Shown piece by piece: positions 8,545 to 16,275 of a stretch of DNA of 34,643 nt. A model generated the notes under the pieces. It was not told where the DNA came from. It searched no databases and saw nothing but the letters and a program-made list of their open reading frames with translations. The translations under genes were made by a program, and so were the position numbers. Source of the stretch: Gemmatimonadota bacterium (lineage in GTDB: Bacteria > Latescibacterota > UBA2968 > UBA8231); assembly GCA_028875335.1 (NCBI GenBank), contig JAPPEF010000092.1, positions 1 to 34,643 on the forward strand. The letters run 5' to 3'. Each line of letters opens with the position of its first letter. Position 1 is the first letter of the stretch.

Positions 8545-10043
8545 GCTTGGTTGTCCCGATCGCCGTACTATGGGTGACGTTGAGTGGTTGCGGCGTAGAT
8601 CCCGCTCAAAAAAAAGAAAGCGACCGCTTGGTTCAGGCCGGGCGCGACTTCGCTGAAGAACACCGCTACGCCGAGGCACGCCGCGCTTTTGAAAAAGCAC
8701 TAGCCATAGACTCGCTCGACGCCGTAGCGCACTGTGCATTGGGCGATCTTGATGCTCGGCTCGGGCACGTGGAGCGGGCCGTCCAAGCCTACGAAGCCGC
8801 GCTCGCATCCGACTTCACCTATCATCGCGCCCGACACAACCTAGCTGTGATCGAGGCCGACCGGGGCCACCTGCCGTTGGCCATCGAGTTACTCGAACGC
8901 ATTCCAACCTACGTCCCAGCCCTCCGTACTCTGCCCCTCTTCTATGCCAAACAAGGGCGCTACGACCTAGCCGAAAAAGGACTGCACGCTGCATTAGAAG
9001 TGGGCGGGGAAGACTTTGACGTGCGGCAACAACTTGGCCGGCTCTATGTGCGTCAAGGACGCTACGACGAGGCCCGAGCCGCGCTCGACCTAGCCCTCGC
9101 CCAAGACTCGACCCTAGCCGAGAGCCATCGTCTACTAGGTTTGCTGCACCTAGCCGAGCGGCGTTACCCAGAGGCGCTGGCGACCTTTCGCCGCGCGCTC
9201 GCGCTCGACCCGCACTTAATCGAGGCTCACTACAATCTTTCTTCGGCGCTTTTGGGACTGAGACAGCCAACTCAAGCGCAGGCGGCGCTGGCACGTTTTG
9301 AGACCCTCTCTGCCCACGCTGCTCAAATCGCGCACCTGCGTCGCCAACTCGACACCGAGCCCGACCACCGTGAGACTCGCTTGCAACTAGCCTACCACTA
9401 TCGACAACTGGGTCGAGACGACGACGCTCTCACCCACTATCGGGCCATACTGCTAGCTGACCCGAACGACTTAGAGGCCCTAATTTCGCTAAGCGGACTT
9501 TTATTGACGCAGGGAGAAGATCAAGAAGTGCTCGAACTAAGCCGCCGAGGCATCTCTCAGCACCCAGAGGATGTGCGCACTAGCAAGCTCCATTTCACCT
9601 GCGGTTATGTTTATATGCGGCGAGACCAGTATCAAGAGGCTCGCACGGCCTTCGAGCACGCACTGGCACTGGATTCGTCTTCGGCCACAGCTTGGAATAA
9701 CCTCGGCCATGTCCAGCTAAGCTTAGGCGAAGAAGTGGCGGCGCAACGGGCGTTGGCATCGGCCATTGCCGCTGACTCAACTCTGGCCGATGCTCACTAT
9801 AATCTCGGCAGCCTCTTCTTGCAAAAAGGGCAGCTAGCTCAAGCACAACGAGCCTATCAGGCGGCGCTTTCGGCTGATTCGACTTTTGCGCGAACCTATT
9901 ACGCACTGGCAACCGTGTACCAAGCCCAGGGCGCGGTCTTGGAGGCACGCCGTTGCTATCACAGCTTTATCGACAAGTGGCAAGGCGACCCGGACTTCCT
10001 GCGCCAAGCCCGCGAGCGGCTCGCTCAACTGCCGAGTCCCTGA
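8541..10043 (+). CDS. TPR-repeat lipoprotein, second copy
   Basis: A 500-residue lipoprotein with canonical lipobox LSGC (Cys17). Eleven or twelve tetratricopeptide repeats fill the mature protein. Several share an ADSTxADAHYNLG-type phrase with each other and with the upstream TPR lipoprotein, which suggests gene duplication and internal repeat expansion. The start lies inside the upstream stop (ATGA), and the downstream FG-GAP gene begins 1 nt after its stop. It likely works as a periplasmic scaffold with its neighbours. No catalytic domain is visible. Confidence 0.85.
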   Translation: MSLVVPIAVLWVTLSGCGVDPAQKKESDRLVQAGRDFAEEHRYAEARRAFEKALAIDSLDAVAHCALGDLDARLGHVERAVQAYEAALASDFTYHRARHNLAVIEADRGHLPLAIELLERIPTYVPALRTLPLFYAKQGRYDLAEKGLHAALEVGGEDFDVRQQLGRLYVRQGRYDEARAALDLALAQDSTLAESHRLLGLLHLAERRYPEALATFRRALALDPHLIEAHYNLSSALLGLRQPTQAQAALARFETLSAHAAQIAHLRRQLDTEPDHRETRLQLAYHYRQLGRDDDALTHYRAILLADPNDLEALISLSGLLLTQGEDQEVLELSRRGISQHPEDVRTSKLHFTCGYVYMRRDQYQEARTAFEHALALDSSSATAWNNLGHVQLSLGEEVAAQRALASAIAADSTLADAHYNLGSLFLQKGQLAQAQRAYQAALSADSTFARTYYALATVYQAQGAVLEARRCYHSFIDKWQGDPDFLRQARERLAQLPSP

Positions 10044-10044
10044 C

Positions 10045-11766
10045 ATGTCCATACTAGTCCTTCTCATCTGCTTTCTCTGTCTAGCCTGTAACTCCACCGA
10101 AGAGACCGCGCCACCTACACCGCTGCAACACGCCGCACCTGCAGCTTCGTCTCTCTACTTCGTCGAAGTAGCATCTGCCGTCGGCCTGACTTGGCAGCAC
10201 GAAAACGGCCGCAGTCCTCAGCGCTACTTCCCCGAGACTATGGGTGGCGGAGGTGCCTTCTTCGACTACGACGGCGATGGCGATTTAGATGTTTACGCCG
10301 TAAACGGCGCTTTTATCGCCGCCGACCCACGAGATGTGGCCCCTGTCAATAATCTTTTTCTCAACGACGGCCAGCGCTTTGTCTCAGTCGCGGCTGGGGT
10401 CGCCCACCCAGGTGTCGGCATGGGAGTTGCCGCGGCCGACTACGACAGCGACGGAGACCTCGACCTCTATTTGACCAACTTTGGCCCCAACGCGCTCTTT
10501 CGCAACGACGACGGACACTTTGCTGAAATCGGACGACATACAGGCGTTGCCGATGCGCGCTGGGGCACGAGTTGTGCCTTTGCCGATTATGACCGCGACG
10601 GAGACCTCGACCTCTATGTCGCCAACTACGTAGCCTACGATCCAGCCGCGGCCCGCGCCGACCAAGTGCCCTATATGGCCAGCTACGAAAGCTATGGCGG
10701 CCAAGCTCCTGTCGGCTATCCGCATCCAGACAACTTCCAAGGCCAAGCTGATTTGCTCTACCGCAACGACGGCGCAGGACGATTTGTCGATGTATCGGCA
10801 GGAGCGGGCATCGCCGATGCGAGCGGCAAGGGGCTAGGGGTAGTTTTTGGCGACTACGACAGCGACGGTTGGCCCGACATCTACGTGGCTAACGATGCAG
10901 TGCGCAACTTCCTCTACCACAACAACCGCGATGGAACCTTTGCCGAAAGAGCGGGACTGGCCGGGGTAGCTTATGGCCAAGACGGACAAATGGAAGCGGG
11001 CATGGGGGTAGATTGGGGGGACTATAACGGCGACGGCGTACTCGATTTAACGGTGACCAACTTCCAGGCCGAGCCTAACGCACTCTATCGGGGCGAAGGT
11101 AGCTTCTTCTCAGTTGCAACCTTTGCCGCCGGGATAGGCCTTCCGTCGTTGCCCTTCCTCGGGTTTGGCACCCAGTTTTTCGACCCCGACCTAGATGGCG
11201 ATCTCGACCTGTTTGCCGCCAACGGCCACGTTCTCGACAATGTCCGCGACATCGACCAATCCACCAGTTATGGGCAGCGCAATTTGCTCTTCCGCAACGA
11301 CGGCGGCCGCTTCGCTGAGATTTCCACAGCGGCCGGTCCCGGTTTCTCTCTAGAGCGCGTCAGTCGCGGAAGTGCCACTGGCGACTACGACGGCGACGGC
11401 GATCCCGATCTACTAGTTTTTAATTCGGGGCAACCGCTCAGCTTGCTGCGCAACGACCAAGGCGAGGCCAATCACTGGATAACCATCCGGCTCGTTGGAA
11501 CCAACGGCAACCCGAATGGCATCGGTGCCCGGCTGACGGCAACTAGCGGCGACTTGGTCCAGACTAGGGAACTACGCGGCAGTCGCTCGTACCTATCGCA
11601 GAGTCAACTCCACATCTGTTTGGGACTGGGGAAACGACCGCAACTCGACGCGTTAGAAGTACGTTGGCCTTCGGGCCGAACCGAGCGATTCGGCCCCTTT
11701 GCAGCCAACCAAGACATCGCGCTCGTCGAAGGCGAGGGTGTCAGCGCGGCTTCTGACCCGCCTTAA
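10045..11766 (+). CDS. FG-GAP/ASPIC-UnbV repeat lipoprotein (CRTAC1-like)
   Basis: A 573-residue secreted protein. The frame is open upstream to 9886, but the natural start is the ATG at 10045, 1 nt after the previous stop, which gives a lipoprotein signal (Cys15, with an unusual Cys at -3). The mature N-terminus resembles CRTAC1-family proteins (VGLTWQHENG, then FFDYDGDGDLD). FG-GAP/integrin-like beta-propeller blades with calcium loops of the YDxDGDxDL type recur (FFDYDGDGDLD, DYDSDGDLDLY, DYDRDGDLDLY, DYNGDGVLDL). The C-terminal ASPIC/UnbV domain is marked by GSRSYLSQSQ and VRWPSGRTERF. Such proteins often accompany TPR lipoproteins in environmental bacteria; their role is poorly known, probably adhesion or binding. 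The 3' end overlaps the convergent SGNH gene by 26 nt. Confidence 0.9.
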   Translation: MSILVLLICFLCLACNSTEETAPPTPLQHAAPAASSLYFVEVASAVGLTWQHENGRSPQRYFPETMGGGGAFFDYDGDGDLDVYAVNGAFIAADPRDVAPVNNLFLNDGQRFVSVAAGVAHPGVGMGVAAADYDSDGDLDLYLTNFGPNALFRNDDGHFAEIGRHTGVADARWGTSCAFADYDRDGDLDLYVANYVAYDPAAARADQVPYMASYESYGGQAPVGYPHPDNFQGQADLLYRNDGAGRFVDVSAGAGIADASGKGLGVVFGDYDSDGWPDIYVANDAVRNFLYHNNRDGTFAERAGLAGVAYGQDGQMEAGMGVDWGDYNGDGVLDLTVTNFQAEPNALYRGEGSFFSVATFAAGIGLPSLPFLGFGTQFFDPDLDGDLDLFAANGHVLDNVRDIDQSTSYGQRNLLFRNDGGRFAEISTAAGPGFSLERVSRGSATGDYDGDGDPDLLVFNSGQPLSLLRNDQGEANHWITIRLVGTNGNPNGIGARLTATSGDLVQTRELRGSRSYLSQSQLHICLGLGKRPQLDALEVRWPSGRTERFGPFAANQDIALVEGEGVSAASDPP

Positions 11767-13759
11767 TCTGCTCGATGAGTGCCCGACCGAACGCCTCTTG
11801 CTGCTGCTCGACAGCTATCTGCACGGCGTACCGCTCGGCGTCGGCCAAGCGACCTGCACTCATCAGTTCGGCGACGAGCAGCTCTAGCAAGTCCGTCGTA
11901 AACGTCTTGCGGATGTTCGCGTCTTGCGTTGCGCTTTCTAGCGCTGCTAACGCCCTGATATGCTCTCCGAGCAAATGGTAGGCATAGCCGCGGATAAAGT
12001 CCTGTAACCCTGGAGAAAAATCTGGGGCCGCGCTCAAGAAGCGCAAGCGATCTAGCAGGGCAGAGAGCGCGGCGCGGCCGGTCGGTCCAATGGAATCTCC
12101 CGCGAGTTGGCCACAATGCATCTGGCGCAACGTGCTCCACAAATCGCCCCATATCGTATAAGGATCCTCCAAACGGGCCGCGCGATAATAAGCCCGCGCG
12201 CGCGCGTACTCCTGAGCGTCGTAACACGCGTCAGCCACGTTCAGCGCCAATAGCTCAGGGCCCTCTCCCGTTCGCCAGCGCTCGACTCCGCTCTGCTCTC
12301 CAGCACTCAGTTCGTCCCACAGGGCCGTGGCCTGCTCGCGCAAAGTCTGCACTCGACGCTCGTTGCCTCCATCCAAAGGCGGCGTGGCCAAGAGCACGAC
12401 CATGGCCCGCAGCACGGCTAGCCGCTCGACGGGCAAATCACCGAGTCTACGGCGGTATTCATCGGCTGTCGCCAATCGATCCGCAGCATCGGGTGCGACC
12501 ATCCAAGGGGTCGGTGCCTTTTCCAGCGCAGCGACAATAGATCGAGCCAAGAGCACTTGGCCGACCGCCGCCGGATGCAAGTGATCGGCCATCAGTTCCC
12601 AACCCACGCCTGCCTCCGAGCTGTGGGCGCGGAAGCGCGCCTCCACATCGGCGAGAAGTACCCCTTCTTCAGCCGCAACTCGGCGCACGACCTCGTTTAG
12701 GGCGGCCGTCGCCCGCCAAGGACGGGGATCCAACTCGCGTGCCTGCACATAAGCCGCCCGCGCCCTAGCGCCACGGCCCAACTGCTCTAAGTGATAACCA
12801 CGCAAGAAGTGCAAGTAGGCGTCGTCCGCATAGAGCACCTCGGCCTGTTCCAAGGCCGCCAGCGCGGCCGGCGACGCTTGCTCCCTATGGCCCTGCGCCA
12901 AAAAATCCACATAGCGCGCGCGCTCCCCATCCGGCAACGGCGGCTCCATGCGCGCTGGCGCGAAACCGCGCTCGTTGCTGGTCACCGTACAGAGCACCAA
13001 GGGAATGCGCCGCGCTCGGCAAAAGGCCGCCACGTCGCGGAGATTAGTCTCCAAGTTTGCCGCCGCCTGCGCCCGCCGCGGGTCGGACGCCGGGATCGCG
13101 CCGGCCTTAGACATCACCTCGATCAAGGGCCCCTCCGACCACTCTTTGCCCAACGGCCCTATCAGCTTGCCGACCAAGGGTCTCAGCCGCCACTGCACCA
13201 GCGCGTAGTGGACCCGCTTCATCCACACTGCTTGCCCTCCTTGGGCCAACGAGGCCGCCCCATAAACCCCATATAGCTCGTTGTGACCAGTATAGACTAC
13301 GACCAAGTCCGCCCCGAGTGCGGCAGTGCCGTCTTCTACCGCGCGGGCCACAGCAAAGCTCGACGCAGCGGTGATCCCGGCGTTAAAGACTTCGATCTGG
13401 CTCGCTGGGAAAAGATCGCCGAGCATTTCTTGGAGATAGGACGGAGCCGATAAACGCTTGGGGTGAGGGTAGCCCTGTACGGTCGAACCCCCGGCAAAGA
13501 GCACGCGCAATACGCCCTCGGGCGCGGGTTCGATATAGGGCCTCGGGGTCATGCGGATGCCGCGCCGGATAGGCTCGGCCATGTCGGCGAAGAAGCGACG
13601 GGCATAATCCGGGTTGACCGCGTGGAGCGCCCGGTTTTCGACGCGCGCTAATTGGATGGCAAACGCTGGCGGATCCAACGCCGGGATCAGCCGCAACCCT
13701 CCCTCAATGAGCGCGACCAAAACCAAGCCGAGCAGCAGCGCCGCGAGCCGACCGTGCAT
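11741..13759 (-). CDS. SGNH/GDSL-type hydrolase with TPR segments
   Basis: A 672-residue protein with an N-terminal signal anchor (residues 5-26). The SGNH blocks are visible: AGGSTVQG with the likely nucleophile Ser92, FNAGI near 125-129, TGHNE with Asn160, and DHLHP with Asp392 and His395. The fold hydrolyses esters, often acetyl groups on sugars. A TPR-like segment (about 298-350, ending in ARELDPRPW) sits between the Asn block and the Asp-His block, and more TPR-like helices follow in the C-terminal third. Substrate is unknown; a periplasmic glycan or lipid is possible. The start is 2 nt after the PPIase stop and has no Shine-Dalgarno sequence, which implies coupling. It converges on the FG-GAP gene. 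Confidence 0.82.
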   Translation of the reverse strand: MHGRLAALLLGLVLVALIEGGLRLIPALDPPAFAIQLARVENRALHAVNPDYARRFFADMAEPIRRGIRMTPRPYIEPAPEGVLRVLFAGGSTVQGYPHPKRLSAPSYLQEMLGDLFPASQIEVFNAGITAASSFAVARAVEDGTAALGADLVVVYTGHNELYGVYGAASLAQGGQAVWMKRVHYALVQWRLRPLVGKLIGPLGKEWSEGPLIEVMSKAGAIPASDPRRAQAAANLETNLRDVAAFCRARRIPLVLCTVTSNERGFAPARMEPPLPDGERARYVDFLAQGHREQASPAALAALEQAEVLYADDAYLHFLRGYHLEQLGRGARARAAYVQARELDPRPWRATAALNEVVRRVAAEEGVLLADVEARFRAHSSEAGVGWELMADHLHPAAVGQVLLARSIVAALEKAPTPWMVAPDAADRLATADEYRRRLGDLPVERLAVLRAMVVLLATPPLDGGNERRVQTLREQATALWDELSAGEQSGVERWRTGEGPELLALNVADACYDAQEYARARAYYRAARLEDPYTIWGDLWSTLRQMHCGQLAGDSIGPTGRAALSALLDRLRFLSAAPDFSPGLQDFIRGYAYHLLGEHIRALAALESATQDANIRKTFTTDLLELLVAELMSAGRLADAERYAVQIAVEQQQEAFGRALIEQIKAGQKPR

Positions 13760-13761
13760 TT

Positions 13762-15423
13762 TTAAAAGGCGGCAGTGTAGCGAGTGAGGGCGTCTTGGCT
13801 GATGTGTACCTCGCCCGCGTATGCTTGGCGCAGCGAGTCGAGGAACGCGTCGAAGAGTACACCTTCACGGCGCTTGCGGATCTTAACGCGAATGGGACGC
13901 TGCACCTGCTTAAAGGGCAGCAACGCCATCCCGTAAGGCTGGTCGAGGCGGAACACGCTGTATTTCTCTTGGACTTCCATCGGTCCTTGTAAGACCCCGA
14001 CGTCTTTGGAATTGCTGTCGCCAAAAAAGGTGCGGTACGGAGACTGATAAAGCGACTTGATAGTAACCCGACCGCTGTCGGAGAAAGTGTGGCCGCCTAC
14101 CGGCTTCATGCTGGGTCGCACGGAGTGGCGCTGGGCCAACTCCGCCAGCCTCTCCCCGCTGCGCGCCCGCGCGAGAATTTCTTCGGCCTCCATGCGCGTA
14201 TCGACCAGCACCTCGGTCATCTCGATGGCGCCGGGCAGGGAGCGGTAGGTTTCCAAGTGTTGCTCGTAGTAATCCCGCACCTCTGCTTCCGTCACTGAGA
14301 CCTTTCCCGCCACCGCGTCTAGGCGCAATTGCGACACGAGCAGCGACTGCTTCTGTCCCTCGGCCCACGCTACCACAGCGGGCCATAGATGCCGCCCCTG
14401 CATACGGGCTTCGAGAGCCAACAGGGAATCCGGGAGAATCCACCGTTCAACAGCCAAAACCGCGGCTGCACTGTCGGGCGGCAGCGCTCCCTTCTTAAGC
14501 GAGCGGATCCCCCGCACGGCGTCACCGCTACCAATGCCTCCCCCTTCATATTCAATCAGCGGTGCGTGGGGTTGATCCAGCGCACGGCCGTGCAACGCGG
14601 CGAGCACGGCGTGGATGCGGTCGCGGTGATAGCGCAAGCTGCGCACCTCCTTGAGCGAGTCAATTACCACCCGTCGCCGCTGCGCCCACTTGCGTTGGCC
14701 AACCTGCTCGGCGATATCACCGCGCAATTTCTCAAAGGGGATGCGTCGTTTTTTAAGAACCTTGACGACCTCGTATCCGTCAATCGTGCGGATCGGCTCG
14801 CTGACTTGGCCTTCCTCTAAGTGAAAGGTGCCATCGCGCAGGCTGGGCACAGCACCAGCTTGGTCGAAAAACGCACCGAGATTGCCGCCTTTGTCTGCGT
14901 CGTCGGCGAGAGAGTGCTGGCGTGCCAATTCGGAAAAGTTGGCCCCGGCTTCCAATTGGCGGATGATGGCCCAAGCGTCTTCTTCGGTAGCCGAGAGAAT
15001 GTGCGCCGGCCAGATTTCCCAACCGAGCAAATGCTCCTCGTACGCGGCACGCAGTTCCTCCTCGGTCACCTTGAGCCGGGAGTCGATCCACTCGCGCGAT
15101 AGTTCCTCGGCCAAGCGCTTATTGACCATGTCGGACAGCGTATGGGCGAGCCCAGGCAACTGGTCCAACCCCCGCTTGTAAGCCTCGCGCAGCATGAGTT
15201 CCTTGTCGACTAGGGTCTGTAGGTTTTCGCCGCGGGCGGCTACTCCCTCTTTCTTCGAGTGCAGATAGTCGGGCAGCGCTTGCTCGTAGCGGTGGAGGTC
15301 CAAAGCCGTGATCACCTCCCCACCCACCGTGGCCAAGACCGTCTCTGGGGTGGCCGGTTCGTCCTCCGACGCGCAACCTGCAACGGCTAAGGAGATGCCG
15401 CAGACAAAAAATCGCCAAGACAT
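13762..15423 (-). CDS. SurA/PrsA-like lipoprotein peptidyl-prolyl isomerase
   Basis: A 553-residue periplasmic foldase. The ATG at 15423 is preferred over an upstream GTG because it gives a lipobox (VAGC, Cys17). Residues 27-135 form the SurA_N-like chaperone region (VGGEVITALDLHRYEQALP). A clear parvulin domain spans about 136-226 (AHILSATEEDA, FSELARQHSLADDADKGGNLG, EPIRTIDGYEVVKV). A second, degenerate parvulin-like stretch lies near 372-500 (EMTEVLVDTRMEAEEIL, LAELAQRHS, KPVGGHTF). SurA-type proteins help outer-membrane barrels fold. It sits just downstream of a predicted outer-membrane protein and a lipoprotein, which suggests it helps fold them. A hairpin precedes the start. Confidence 0.85.
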   Translation of the reverse strand: MSWRFFVCGISLAVAGCASEDEPATPETVLATVGGEVITALDLHRYEQALPDYLHSKKEGVAARGENLQTLVDKELMLREAYKRGLDQLPGLAHTLSDMVNKRLAEELSREWIDSRLKVTEEELRAAYEEHLLGWEIWPAHILSATEEDAWAIIRQLEAGANFSELARQHSLADDADKGGNLGAFFDQAGAVPSLRDGTFHLEEGQVSEPIRTIDGYEVVKVLKKRRIPFEKLRGDIAEQVGQRKWAQRRRVVIDSLKEVRSLRYHRDRIHAVLAALHGRALDQPHAPLIEYEGGGIGSGDAVRGIRSLKKGALPPDSAAAVLAVERWILPDSLLALEARMQGRHLWPAVVAWAEGQKQSLLVSQLRLDAVAGKVSVTEAEVRDYYEQHLETYRSLPGAIEMTEVLVDTRMEAEEILARARSGERLAELAQRHSVRPSMKPVGGHTFSDSGRVTIKSLYQSPYRTFFGDSNSKDVGVLQGPMEVQEKYSVFRLDQPYGMALLPFKQVQRPIRVKIRKRREGVLFDAFLDSLRQAYAGEVHISQDALTRYTAAF

Positions 15424-15439
15424 ACGTTTTTCCCAGTAC

Positions 15440-15469
15440 AAAACTACGCGGTACCACTTTGGCACCGCG
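15440..15469 (-). terminator. Hairpin with T-run between lipoprotein and PPIase genes
   Basis: On the minus strand, a 9-bp GC-rich stem (CGCGGTGCC / GGTACCGCG, one G-U pair) with loop AAAGT is followed by TAGTTTTG. It lies between the stop at 15507 and the ATG at 15423, ending about 16 nt before that ATG. It could be a leaky intrinsic terminator or an attenuator that lowers expression of the two downstream genes. Confidence 0.5.
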
Positions 15470-15506
15470 CAGCTAGTTAAAGTTCAATTGTGAGTTCCGC
15501 GCTGCA

Positions 15507-16265
15507 CTATTGGCTGGTCGCCACTTTGCTTCCGTCGGGATAGATGCGACCAATCTCGCGCTCAAAGTGCATTTCTATATCCACGTCCTCTATCGGATCC
15601 CCCTTATAGTCGAATCGCACTACCACATCGGGGATATGAACAGTCAGTTCCTCCACATCCGGGGCCAGTGGCTTGAAGACGATGTATCCTTCGTTTTCCT
15701 GAGCGCTAAACACATCCTCGTCGGGAAACATCGTGCGCCGCAAGATGCTTTCGCGCTCTTTCCAAGTGAACATGGCATTGCCGGGCATCCCAGGCTCCCC
15801 ACCGCCTTTGCCGCTACCGACGTAGCGACGATAGTATATTGAGAGTTGTTCGAATCTCAACGCGTAGTACTTGCGCCCGTTAGGAGTGGTTACATAGACC
15901 TTTTTGGGATCGAGATAGACTTTGGGATATTCGTAATTGGAAACATACATGCGAAAAACAGTGAAGCGCTGCGGGGTGTCCCCAGTGCGAAAATACGTCG
16001 AGTTGCCAAACGTATAGGGGTTCTGCGAGTTGGGCCCCTCGTTGGAGTACGCGCTGAACTGACGGTTCAACTCCGCGTCGGTCATCGGCCGCAGGCTGAT
16101 CTCAAGGCGAGCCTGGGTATAGGATACGGTGCCATCGTCGGCCACCGTCTTGTTGACTCCTTGCTCGGCCTCGCTCAGCGGTTTGAGGTCTTCGGCATAG
16201 TAGCGATAGGAGCAGCCCGGAAAAAGTAACCCGACCAAAAGCAGTGGTGTGAAATATTTCAGCAT
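15507..16265 (-). CDS. Outer-membrane-type lipoprotein, paralogue of 148-894
   Basis: A 252-residue lipoprotein with a signal ending at Cys18 (FPGC). The frame is open upstream to 16349, but AGGAGG 6 nt before the ATG at 16265 decides the start, 10 nt after the stop of the 916-residue outer-membrane protein. It shares ELNRQF, NPYTFGN, QRFTVFR, YPKV and the (D/E)IG(K/R)IY ending with the lipoprotein at 148-894. In both loci the lipoprotein is next to an outer-membrane protein gene, which suggests the same kind of partnership. It has no recognised family. Confidence 0.85.
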   Translation of the reverse strand: MLKYFTPLLLVGLLFPGCSYRYYAEDLKPLSEAEQGVNKTVADDGTVSYTQARLEISLRPMTDAELNRQFSAYSNEGPNSQNPYTFGNSTYFRTGDTPQRFTVFRMYVSNYEYPKVYLDPKKVYVTTPNGRKYYALRFEQLSIYYRRYVGSGKGGGEPGMPGNAMFTWKERESILRRTMFPDEDVFSAQENEGYIVFKPLAPDVEELTVHIPDVVVRFDYKGDPIEDVDIEMHFEREIGRIYPDGSKVATSQ

Positions 16266-16275
16266 GGGAAACCTC

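Noticed and set aside
9886..10044. N-terminal extension of the FG-GAP protein
   Set aside because: The extra 53 residues overlap the TPR gene in another frame and precede the real signal peptide; the ATG at 10045 fits.
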